Source: CAZDDI01 sp964504195 (lineage in GTDB: Bacteria; Chloroflexota; Anaerolineae; B4-G1; SLSP01). From it: 38,567 bases of DNA. Positions 8,141-15,232 of this stretch are shown here, one piece after another. The notes under the pieces are model-generated. The model was not told the DNA's origin, did not search any database, and saw only the letters and a program-made list of their open reading frames with translations. The stretch covers positions 1-38,567 of the forward strand of contig CAZDDI010000041.1 in NCBI GenBank assembly GCA_964504195.1. The letters are read 5' to 3'. The number at the start of each line of letters is the position of its first letter. Positions within the stretch are counted from its first letter, which is position 1. The position numbers were made by a program, and so were the translations under genes.

Positions 8141-8581
8141 TTACTTCACAATTTCACGATAGGTGCTGTACAAATCAGCTAACCGCTCTGCGGCAGCCGG
8201 GTCGCTACGTGCTAGCAGCGTGACCAGCTCATCACGTTGATCCAGCAGCAGGCGGATTTCCTCGCTTTGCGCCGGGGAGAAGGCTGAATCCGCGCCTTTA
8301 TCAATCTCTGCCTGTATAGCCGTGAAAAAATCGCCCGCAGATTGATGGGCTGACTCATAGTTGCCTTGCCGCGCGTCAATGGCAGTGGATCCCAGGATGT
8401 TCTGCATCTGCGCCAGGGTTAATTGCTGCTCGTACTGCGCCAGGCGGCGGGAAACTTCACGCGACTTCAACCATATAGGGACAAAGCCAAGCATAAAGAC
8501 GACCAGCAGCACAATGCTATAGCCGAGGATCCGGGACATCCATGCGGGCTTACGCGGTGCGGATTGCATATTCCTATTCAT
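8141..8581 (-). CDS. Hypothetical membrane-anchored coiled-coil protein
   Basis: A 146-residue protein with a short basic cytoplasmic N-terminus, one membrane helix (about residues 19-40, ILGYSIVLLVVFMLGFVPIW) and a helical extracytoplasmic part. The latter includes a heptad-like segment (SREVSRRLAQYEQQLTLAQM) and paired helices ending in LADLYSTYREIVK, which may be TPR-like. I do not recognise the family. The start is well fixed by GAAAGGAGTTACT before the ATG. It sits between two copies of the same MITE-like family, and its last codons abut the target-site repeat of the downstream copy. An envelope scaffold or signalling accessory is possible but not shown. Confidence 0.72.
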   Translation of the reverse strand: MNRNMQSAPRKPAWMSRILGYSIVLLVVFMLGFVPIWLKSREVSRRLAQYEQQLTLAQMQNILGSTAIDARQGNYESAHQSAGDFFTAIQAEIDKGADSAFSPAQSEEIRLLLDQRDELVTLLARSDPAAAERLADLYSTYREIVK

Positions 8582-9203
8582 AGTAACTCCTTTCAGAAAA
8601 AATATCAGTAAAATCTCACAATCTGTCAGTTACGCCAGATAATCCTGGCCTTCGCCTTTTGAACAATGTCATTAAGTTCACCACATTGATTCCGGTCGCC
8701 GCCTCGAATTAGGTCACGCATTCCGCTTGCGCGGGACAAGTTACACGAATTCCCCTTGTTTTGTAGACATTCGTGTATTCGTGGAAGCATTCGTGGAAGC
8801 ATTCGTGGACGGCCTGCAAACCTTAACTTAATGGCATTTACCTTTTGGATACTTTTAGCATACACCGCAACGCGCGGGGAGCCATCGGTGCAGTATGGAT
8901 TTTTAGCTCCACATTTTGCTGACCGGGACATGGCCGCGCTCCGCACTATGTGGAGAAGAACCTATGCTCAGCGTGGAGGCAAAATTACCCGGTTCGCTAT
9001 ATAATTAAGGAGTGTTACTGAACATGGTACAGCCCTGCTAATGAAAACAGTGCGCAGAGAGCCGTGAGCAGTGAGAACGCCAGAACCTGCTCGCAGCTCT
9101 CTCATAACTACTTTCAGAGGGGCGTGAACTGTACTATCTGATCGTGGCCGCAGACTTTTTTTACCTTCCCGCCCCGGTCAGCACAAGTGAAAGGAGGGGT
9201 CTT
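8582..9203. other. Intergenic region made mostly of repeats
   Basis: No gene is supported here. 8665-8838 is a MITE-like element and 8846-8940 copies the block at 2890-2985. The remainder up to the sensor-kinase ribosome binding site at 9191 shows no recognisable signal. Minus-strand and plus-strand frames of about 100 codons across the repeats have no ribosome binding site and read palindromic DNA. Confidence 0.6.
8665..8838. repeat. MITE-like element, AATGTCATTAAGTTAAG family (core B, second copy)
   Basis: Starts AATGTCATTAAGTT and ends CTTAACTTAATGGCATT. The core shares CGCTTGCGCGGGACAAG, TTACACGAATT and ATTCGTGTATTCGTG with the copy at 7967-8130, plus a local triplication of GCATTCGTGGAA. 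Flanks CGCCTTTTGAA and TACCTTTTGGA are similar direct repeats (8 of 11, all differences transitions), consistent with an old duplication. Confidence 0.65.
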
Positions 9204-11384
9204 ATGCAATATCGCTTTGCCGAGCTGGTAGACTTGCCCGGCTTTCAAAAAGTGATGCAGTCTTGGTATAGCGTTGCCGGCGTCGCTACCGCGCTGCTGG
9301 ATACGGAGCGCCAGGTGCTTTGCGTCGTGGGTTGGCAGGATCTCTGCACGCGCTTCCATGCCCTGCCGCCGGAGGCTGCTGGACGCTGCCCCTACAGCGA
9401 TGATCACCTCTTCAGGCATTTACAGGAAGGCAGCGTTGCGGTACACGCCTGCCCGCAGGGATTGCTGAATTGTGCCATGCCGGTGCTGATGAAAGGCGAG
9501 CCACTCGCCACTCTGGTCATGGGCCAATTCCTGCACACGCCGCCCGATGCCGCATTCTTCCGCCAGCAAGCGCAAGAGATGGGAATTGACGCCGAGACTT
9601 ATCTGGCGGCGCTCCAACAGGTACCTATCATTGCCGAAGACCGGCTCCGGGTGATTATGACAGCGCAAGTCCAGCTGGCCCAAATGCTGGCGACGCTGGG
9701 TTGGGAACACAAGCAACTGCTGGGCGCCTCGGCCACCTTCAACGCCGACCTCATCAAAGCACAACAACATATCTCCCTGATGTTACACACGGCCCAGACC
9801 ACTAGCAGCGCGTTGGAACCGGATCAAGTGCTGGAGCGGGTGGCAGATGCTTTGATTGCGGCGGTAGATGTGCCGTACTGCGGCATCTATCTGCTGGATG
9901 CAGAAGGCGGGGTGCTCGTGCCGCGCGTGCTGCGCGGGCCGATGAATGAGAACGGCCACCCGGGATTGCGTGAGCCACAATTAGATCCGGTGGTCAATAC
10001 GTTGATGGGGGAAGCGTTGGCGCAGCAATCGCCGGCGGTTTGGTACGATGCGGCGACGGATCCTCGACTCAGCCGGGAGATGGCGCAAACCTGGAACATC
10101 AAATCGGTGTTGGCCGTGCCCATTCGCGTGAGCGTCAAGGTGTTGGGGATGGCCTTGCTCAGCACCTCCAGCGATTACCGGCATTTTACCCCTGATGAGA
10201 TCGAGCTGGTCTGGGGCATTGCGAACTCGGTGGCCCTGGCGGTAGATAACGCCCGGCTGTACGCTGAGACGCGCCAACACCTGGCCGAAAGCCAGGGGCT
10301 GCAACGGGTGGCCGCCGCGTTGCTCCACAAGGTCAGCCCGGAAGAAGTGCTGGCGATTGTCTGCGCCGAGGCCCAACACCTCACCGGCGCGACCGGGAGT
10401 GCGGTCTTGCTCGTTGAAGACAGCGACTGGCTGCGCGTAGCCTACAACAGCGTCGCGGAATCCACCTTCTTTGAGCGCATCCCTATCGCCGGGTCGTTGG
10501 CCGGCCTCGCAGTGCAGGAGAATGCCCCCTTTTTGACCAATGCGCTCGCCAGTGAATCTTACGAATATCTACAAGGGAAACGCCCTACGGCGTTTTTAGC
10601 CGTGCCGTTGTACGCCAACAGCGATGTTATCGGTGTGTTGGAAGTGCTCAACAAGCCTGGTGGCTTTGTGAAGGATGACATCCGCGTCGTTAGCCTCTTT
10701 GCCAATCAGGCCGCCATCAATATCGAACACGCCCGCCTCAATCAGCAGGCCGGGCAACTGGCGGTGTTGGAGGAGCGGCAACGGCTGGCGCGGGAGCTGC
10801 ACGATTCGGTGGTGCAATCGCTCTACAGCATGGCGCTCTACGCGGATGCGGCCGGGCTGGCCCTGGCGTCCGGCAAACAGGACGTGACCGTGAGTCACCT
10901 GCAAGAATTGCGCGAAACGGCGCGGAGCGCGATGTACGATATGCGGCTGCTGATTTTTGAGCTACATCCGCCCACGCTGGAGCAAGAAGGTCTGATTACC
11001 GCCTTGCGCGTCCGGTTGGCAGCGGTGGAGGCACGCGCTGGCGTGCGCGCCGAGCTGGAAGTGGAAGGCGAACGCCGCTTGCCCATTGCCGTCGAACAGG
11101 AACTTTACCGTATCGTGCAAGAAGCGCTCAATAACATTATGAAACACGCTCGGGCGCAGCATGTCACGCTCCGGGTGCGCTTCGATGACAAGACCGTGTC
11201 CCTGCAAATCCACGATGACGGCGCCGGTTTCGATCTGCGCAGCGTTGAGGGCGGGGGGATGGGGTTGCACAGTTTCGCGGCGCGGGCCGCCAAGATCGGT
11301 GGGCAGGTCACAGTAGATAGCCAGCCGGGGCAAGGCACCACGGTAACGGTACACGTCGCCATCGAAAATGAGGAGGCCGTATGA
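9204..11384 (+). CDS. PocR-GAF-GAF sensor histidine kinase (NarL/HisKA_3 type)
   Basis: A 726-residue soluble kinase. Residues about 1-170 form a PocR-type sensory domain, with Cys in DLCTRFH, GRCPYSD and HACPQGLLNC, and the VMGQF strand. Two GAF domains follow (about 200-345 and 365-505). The HisKA_3 dimerisation helix carries phospho-acceptor His533 in RLARELHDSVVQSLYS. The ATPase domain shows EALNNIMKHA, DDGAGFDL and GGGMGLHSF. There is no membrane helix, so it should sense a cytoplasmic signal; PocR domains are thought to bind small hydrocarbons or derivatives, but the ligand here is unknown. ATG 9204 was chosen over GTG 9144 because AAGGAGGGG precedes it at the right distance. It overlaps its response regulator by four bases (ATGA). 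Confidence 0.93.
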   Translation: MQYRFAELVDLPGFQKVMQSWYSVAGVATALLDTERQVLCVVGWQDLCTRFHALPPEAAGRCPYSDDHLFRHLQEGSVAVHACPQGLLNCAMPVLMKGEPLATLVMGQFLHTPPDAAFFRQQAQEMGIDAETYLAALQQVPIIAEDRLRVIMTAQVQLAQMLATLGWEHKQLLGASATFNADLIKAQQHISLMLHTAQTTSSALEPDQVLERVADALIAAVDVPYCGIYLLDAEGGVLVPRVLRGPMNENGHPGLREPQLDPVVNTLMGEALAQQSPAVWYDAATDPRLSREMAQTWNIKSVLAVPIRVSVKVLGMALLSTSSDYRHFTPDEIELVWGIANSVALAVDNARLYAETRQHLAESQGLQRVAAALLHKVSPEEVLAIVCAEAQHLTGATGSAVLLVEDSDWLRVAYNSVAESTFFERIPIAGSLAGLAVQENAPFLTNALASESYEYLQGKRPTAFLAVPLYANSDVIGVLEVLNKPGGFVKDDIRVVSLFANQAAINIEHARLNQQAGQLAVLEERQRLARELHDSVVQSLYSMALYADAAGLALASGKQDVTVSHLQELRETARSAMYDMRLLIFELHPPTLEQEGLITALRVRLAAVEARAGVRAELEVEGERRLPIAVEQELYRIVQEALNNIMKHARAQHVTLRVRFDDKTVSLQIHDDGAGFDLRSVEGGGMGLHSFAARAAKIGGQVTVDSQPGQGTTVTVHVAIENEEAV

Positions 11385-12058
11385 GCAAGACCATTCGCGT
11401 TCTGATTGTGGATGACCACACCATCGTCCGTAAAGGCATCCGCGCTTTGCTCGCGGAGATTGCTGGCCTGGAGGTCGTGGGGGAAGGCGCCGATGGACAG
11501 GAAGCCATCGCGCTGGCCGCCCGGCTCAACCCGGACGTGATCCTGATGGATCTCGGTATGCCCCGGCTAGATGGCATCGAAGCTACCCGTCAGATCCGGA
11601 CGCGGCAGCCGGAGAGCCGTATCCTCGTGATGACCAGCTTTGCCACCGATGACAAAGTGCTCCCGGCCATCAAAGCGGGGGCGCAGGGCTACTTGCTCAA
11701 AGAATCCGCGCCGGATGACCTGGTACAGGCGATTCGGCAGATTTATCGCGGCGAATCATCGCTGCATCCGGTCATCGCCCGCAAAGTCCTGCAAGAGATC
11801 GCCCACCCGGCGGATCAGCCCCCGACGCCCGACCCCTTGACTGAGCGCGAGGTCGAAGTCCTGCGGCTGGTGGCGCAAGGCCAGGGTAATCAGGACATTG
11901 CCCAAAAATTGCACATCAGCGACCCGACCGTGCGCACGCATGTGAGCAACATCATGAGCAAGCTATACCTGGCGAATCGGGTGCAGGCCGCGCTCTATGC
12001 CCTGCGCGAAGGACTGACCTCACTAGACGCGGGAGCTCTTGGAAAAGACATCTCGTAG
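11381..12058 (+). CDS. NarL/FixJ-family response regulator
   Basis: This 225-residue two-domain regulator is the partner of the kinase it overlaps by ATGA. The receiver domain (residues 1-125) has the acidic pair Asp11-Asp12, phospho-acceptor Asp57 in VILMDLGMP, the Thr of VMTSF and the Lys of YLLKESAP. A linker leads to a LuxR/GerE helix-turn-helix (about 150-215) with LTEREVEVLRLVAQG, QDIAQKLHISDPTVRTHVSNIMSKL and the closing helix. Phosphorylation should allow dimerisation and DNA binding. Target promoters are not identifiable from this window, though the flavodiiron gene begins about 210 bases downstream on the same strand. Confidence 0.95.
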   Translation: MSKTIRVLIVDDHTIVRKGIRALLAEIAGLEVVGEGADGQEAIALAARLNPDVILMDLGMPRLDGIEATRQIRTRQPESRILVMTSFATDDKVLPAIKAGAQGYLLKESAPDDLVQAIRQIYRGESSLHPVIARKVLQEIAHPADQPPTPDPLTEREVEVLRLVAQGQGNQDIAQKLHISDPTVRTHVSNIMSKLYLANRVQAALYALREGLTSLDAGALGKDIS

Positions 12059-12149
12059 TGCGTACTTGAGCACCTCTACAATGCGGAATAGAAGGTGGGG
12101 CAATTTCAGTTTGTCCCAAGCCTTTGTGCTACTTTGACGAAAATGTAGC

Positions 12150-12251
12150 GCGAACGGGCCGCGCATGGATGCGCCGTTCGCAGCCACGCGAAGCAGACGC
12201 TTCGCGCTATGCTAGTTCTGATTCGCCATTCGCCATTCGCCATTCGCCATT
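12150..12251. repeat. Dispersed repeat copy 2 and CGCCATT tandem array
   Basis: 12150-12225 is the inverted counterpart of 925-990 (GCGAAGC and GCTTCGC palindrome). It runs into about four tandem copies of the 7-base unit ATTCGCC at 12221-12250, which end 18 bases before the flavodiiron start codon. The tandem unit lies next to the ribosome binding site (AAGGGAGAA), so copy-number change would alter the leader length. Confidence 0.6.
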
Positions 12252-12267
12252 TTTAAGGGAGAAACAG

Positions 12268-13437
12268 ATGAAGCCAAGAGAAATATGTGCCGGTGTACAT
12301 TGGGTGGGCGCGGTTGACTGGAATCGGCGGCTATTCGATGCCCTGATCCCTTTGCCGGATGGCACCAGTTACAATGCCTATCTCGTTCAGGGGCTAGAAA
12401 AAACAGCACTATTGGACACGGTTGATCCAGCCATGGAAAGTGTCTTGGCAAGCCACCTGGCAAATGTAGCGCGCATAGATTACGTTGTTGCCCAACACGC
12501 CGAACAAGATCACTCCGGATGCCTTCCTTTTATCCTGCAAAAGTATGGTGAAGCCCAGGTCGTGTGTACTCCCAAAGCGAAGGCGCTGTTGGTGGATCAT
12601 GTGGACATCGCGCCCGAACGCATCATCACCGTTGAAGATGGCGAGACCCTGGCGCTAGGCGGCAAGACGCTGCGCTTTGTGTATACCCCCTGGGTTCACT
12701 GGCCTGAGACTATGGTCACACACTTGCCTGAAGATCGCATTCTGTTCTCATGCGATTTCTTCGGCTCACACATCGCCACCTCCGATCTGTTTGCCGGTAA
12801 CGATCCCTACGTTCTCGAGGCGGCCAAGCGGTACTATGCTGAGATTATGATGCCCTTCCGCAAGATGGTTCAGAAGAATCTGGTGAAAGTGCGGGAAATG
12901 GATTTTGACTTTATCGCGCCCAGTCACGGCCCGATCTACGATCACCCGGAAGGCATTTTGTCCGCCCATGAAGACTGGGCCTCTGACCGGGTCTCGAATT
13001 TAGTGGTTATTCCTTACATTTCAATGCACGGCAGCACTGAAACGCTGGTCAACTACCTGGTCGCGGCGTTGATCGAGCGCGGCATCAAAGTTCAAAAGTT
13101 CGAACTATCCACCACCGATATTGGGAAACTGGCAATGGCACTGGTGGATGCGGCGACCATTGTGATTGGTACCCCTACCGTGCATCTAGGGCCTCATCCG
13201 AGCGTTTTTTCAGCCACGCACCTGGCGAATGCCCTGCGGCCTAAGTTGAAATACGCAGCCATTATCGGTTCCTATGGCTGGGGCACCAAAGCGGTAGAGC
13301 AAATTTCCGACTTGATACCGAATTTGAAAGTCGAAGTGCTGGGCACGGTTTTGTGCAAAGGCTTTCCCCGCGCCGAGGCGTTTGCAGCTCTGGAGTCTCT
13401 CGCAGACACGATTGGAAAAAAACACGCCGCGTTATAA
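12268..13437 (+). CDS. Flavodiiron protein (A-type flavoprotein, O2/NO reductase)
   Basis: A 389-residue two-domain enzyme that reduces O2 to water or NO to N2O at a di-iron centre, using FMN. The N-terminal metallo-beta-lactamase-like domain has ligands in AQHAEQDHSG (HxExDH), WVHWPETM, FSCDFFGSH and APSHGPIYDHP. The C-terminal flavodoxin-like domain starts near residue 240 (VVIPYISMHGSTETL, FMN phosphate loop) and includes GTPTVHLGPHPS and GSYGWGTKAVE. No rubredoxin or flavin-reductase extension is fused, so an external electron donor is needed. ATG 12268 has AAGGGAGAA upstream; the longer frame reaching back to 12124 reads through the repeat array and is rejected. It suggests an anaerobic or microaerophilic host that meets O2 or NO. 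Confidence 0.94.
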   Translation: MKPREICAGVHWVGAVDWNRRLFDALIPLPDGTSYNAYLVQGLEKTALLDTVDPAMESVLASHLANVARIDYVVAQHAEQDHSGCLPFILQKYGEAQVVCTPKAKALLVDHVDIAPERIITVEDGETLALGGKTLRFVYTPWVHWPETMVTHLPEDRILFSCDFFGSHIATSDLFAGNDPYVLEAAKRYYAEIMMPFRKMVQKNLVKVREMDFDFIAPSHGPIYDHPEGILSAHEDWASDRVSNLVVIPYISMHGSTETLVNYLVAALIERGIKVQKFELSTTDIGKLAMALVDAATIVIGTPTVHLGPHPSVFSATHLANALRPKLKYAAIIGSYGWGTKAVEQISDLIPNLKVEVLGTVLCKGFPRAEAFAALESLADTIGKKHAAL

Positions 13438-13490
13438 TCGTTCGCGAAGTTGGCCCCGCAGAGTTTGCTACAACAATGATTAAAAGCCGC

Positions 13491-13526
13491 GGCCCTGGAA
13501 CATGACATTCCAGGGCCGTTTCGCTT
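13491..13526 (+). terminator. Probable intrinsic terminator of the flavodiiron gene
   Basis: A perfect 10-base stem (GGCCCTGGAA and TTCCAGGGCC) with a 7-base loop lies 54 bases past the stop codon and is followed by a broken T-rich stretch (GTTTCGCTTGTTT). The weak T tract keeps confidence moderate. Confidence 0.55.
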
Positions 13527-13563
13527 GTTTATGTGTACTTTCCGTATTTTGGATTATACTAAC

Positions 13564-13700
13564 GCAAGTTGCCATCGGGCTGATTTAGAGATTTAGGACA
13601 CGGATTTTACGGATTACACGGATTTTTTCTGATTCTTATCCGTAAAATCCGTGCGAATCCGTGTCCTATAAAAATTCTGGCGGGCGGGTAGCAACTTGGG
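13564..13700. repeat. MITE-like palindromic element with 10-base direct repeats
   Basis: The ends GCAAGTTGC and GCAACTTG are inverted. The inside is a large palindrome of GGACACGGATT and ATCCGTAAAATCCGTG units. TTATACTAAC (13554-13563) and TTATACTAAT (13701-13710) flank it directly, like a target-site duplication. It fills the gap before the oxidoreductase gene, which begins 30 bases beyond the right-hand repeat. Confidence 0.6.
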
Positions 13701-13739
13701 TTATACTAATCGCTCTACCTGGCTTGGAAAGGATATACC

Positions 13740-14831
13740 ATGACACACGCAAAAATTCGTTGGGGCATTTTGAGCACGGGCAAAATTGCGCACGCCTTCG
13801 CACAGGGATTGCGCATTTTGCCCGATGCGGAACTTGTGGCTGTCGGCTCGCGGAGCGTGGCGACGGCGGAGGAGTTTGGTCGCCAATACCAGATTCCGCA
13901 TCGCCATGCTACTTATGAAGCGCTGGCGCAAGACCCGGATGTGGATGTGATTTACATCGGCACGCCGCACCCCTTCCATAAAGATAACACGTTGCTGTGC
14001 CTGGAGCACGGCAAGGCGGTGCTGTGTGAGAAGCCATTCGCCATCAACGCGGCGGAGGCGCAGGCGATGGTGGATGCGGCGCGCGCGCGGGGCTTGTTCC
14101 TGATGGAGGCGATGTGGATGCGCTATCTGCCCGCCATCGCCAAAGTGCGCGCACTGCTGGCCGAGGGCGCGCTGGGTGAAGTGCAACTGCTCACGGCGGA
14201 TTTTGGCTTCCGCGCCGAGTTCGACCCGGAGAGCCGCCTCTTCAACCCGGCGTTGGGCGGCGGCACGCTGCTCGATTTGGGCATCTACCCGCTCTCGTTG
14301 ACCGTGATGGTGCTGGGCCTGCCGGAGCGTGTCACCGGGATGGCGCATCTTGGCGCAACCGGCGTGGACGAGCAGATGGCGGTGGTGTTGGGCTATCCCA
14401 GCGGGCAACACGCGCTGCTTTCGGCCTCGTTTCGCGCATCGCTGCCCACCGAGGCGCTGATTGTGGGGACGCGGGGGCGGCTCAAAATCCACAACCCTGT
14501 CTTCAGGCCGCAGCAGCTCACGCTCTATCCCGAAGGCCCTTGGCCGCCGCCGAGTTCGCGCGTCCCGTCGCGCCTCAAGCGGTGGGGTCGCCGGCTGGGG
14601 CTGGATCGGCTATGGCAGCGGTTGCAACGGCTGCCCGGCAAAGCGATGTCCTTCCCGCTGGAGGGCAACGGCTATAACTATGAGGCCGCTGAGGTGATGC
14701 GCTGCCTGCGGGCGGGCGCGCTCGAAAGCCCCATCATGCCGCTGGACGAGACGCTCGCTATTATGCGCCTCATGGATGACATCCGCGCCCAATGGGGGCT
14801 GCGTTATCCGATGGAAGAGACCTCACGCTAA
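13740..14831 (+). CDS. Gfo/Idh/MocA family NAD(P)-dependent oxidoreductase
   Basis: A 363-residue cytoplasmic dehydrogenase. The N-terminal Rossmann domain opens IRWGILSTGKIAHAFAQGL and contains VIYIGTPHPFH and the family signature CEKPFAIN, whose Lys contacts substrate and cofactor. The C-terminal alpha/beta domain (about 130-340) carries MEAMWMRYLPA and the GGGTLLDLGIYPLSL segment typical of the dihydrodiol-dehydrogenase-like and glucose-fructose-oxidoreductase-like branch. Members act on sugars, inositols or trans-dihydrodiols; the substrate here cannot be assigned. GGAAAGG lies properly before the ATG. It appears to be a single-gene unit flanked by repeat-filled intergenic regions. Confidence 0.92.
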   Translation: MTHAKIRWGILSTGKIAHAFAQGLRILPDAELVAVGSRSVATAEEFGRQYQIPHRHATYEALAQDPDVDVIYIGTPHPFHKDNTLLCLEHGKAVLCEKPFAINAAEAQAMVDAARARGLFLMEAMWMRYLPAIAKVRALLAEGALGEVQLLTADFGFRAEFDPESRLFNPALGGGTLLDLGIYPLSLTVMVLGLPERVTGMAHLGATGVDEQMAVVLGYPSGQHALLSASFRASLPTEALIVGTRGRLKIHNPVFRPQQLTLYPEGPWPPPSSRVPSRLKRWGRRLGLDRLWQRLQRLPGKAMSFPLEGNGYNYEAAEVMRCLRAGALESPIMPLDETLAIMRLMDDIRAQWGLRYPMEETSR

Positions 14832-15055
14832 GGCGCAAAGCCGCTAAGGGATTTCAAGCAAAAGACAGCCCGGCTAAGGACTTCCCAAAATTTAAAACTT
14901 TCCACACTCGCTTGGTGTGGATCGGCAAATCCACGCCTTTGGCCCATGCAATGTTTGGTAAATCACTGGATTTAGCAGAACCGTTGCGCAGGGCTGGGTC
15001 TGACGATCCAGTCCGAGCAAAATGTGATCTACTAAGTTTGCTTTCTTGAGATAAT
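14832..15055. other. Intergenic DNA with CGCAAAG-type repeat remnants
   Basis: The first 30 bases (AAGGCGCAAAGCCGCTAAGG) belong to a dispersed type also found at about 20730-20770 and 29610-29735. The rest shows no gene; a plus-strand frame of 85 codons crosses it but has no ribosome binding site or recognisable product. Confidence 0.4.
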
Positions 15056-15176
15056 TTGTCTGCCGTACATTTTCCAAGTGCATTCAGTTTTAGCCACGAA
15101 TTAGCACGAATTTTACGAATTTCTTATTGTTTTTGAGTGAATTCGTGGCAAAAATCTACAAGTGTACGGTAGTAAA
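15056..15176. repeat. 121-base MITE with 8-base target-site duplication (copy 1)
   Basis: The ends are TTGTCTGCCGTACA and, inverted, TTTACTACCGTACA. Exact direct repeats GAGATAAT flank it at 15048-15055 and 15177-15184. A second copy of the same length in the opposite orientation is at 36700-36820. The inside is a palindrome of GCCACGAATT and AATTCGTGGC units with no coding capacity. Confidence 0.85.
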
Positions 15177-15232
15177 GAGATAATAAAAAATCTCCGTGTC
15201 TCTGTGGTGAAAATTATTGCAAGGAATTATTT

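Noticed and set aside
8626..8946. 106-codon minus-strand frame
   Set aside because: Lies wholly in MITE-like and duplicated repeat DNA, with no ribosome binding site.
12221..12250. CGCCATT tandem units as a possible CRISPR or iteron
   Set aside because: Unit is 7 bases with no spacers, and only about four copies; no replication gene nearby.
12124..12267. Upstream extension of the flavodiiron reading frame
   Set aside because: It reads through the dispersed repeat and the CGCCATT tandem array; the ATG at 12268 has the ribosome binding site and matches the family start.
13701..14492. 263-codon antisense frame over the oxidoreductase, and similar long frames at 4075-4782 and 17605-18360
   Set aside because: GC-rich third-position shadows of well-supported genes; no family features and no ribosome binding sites.
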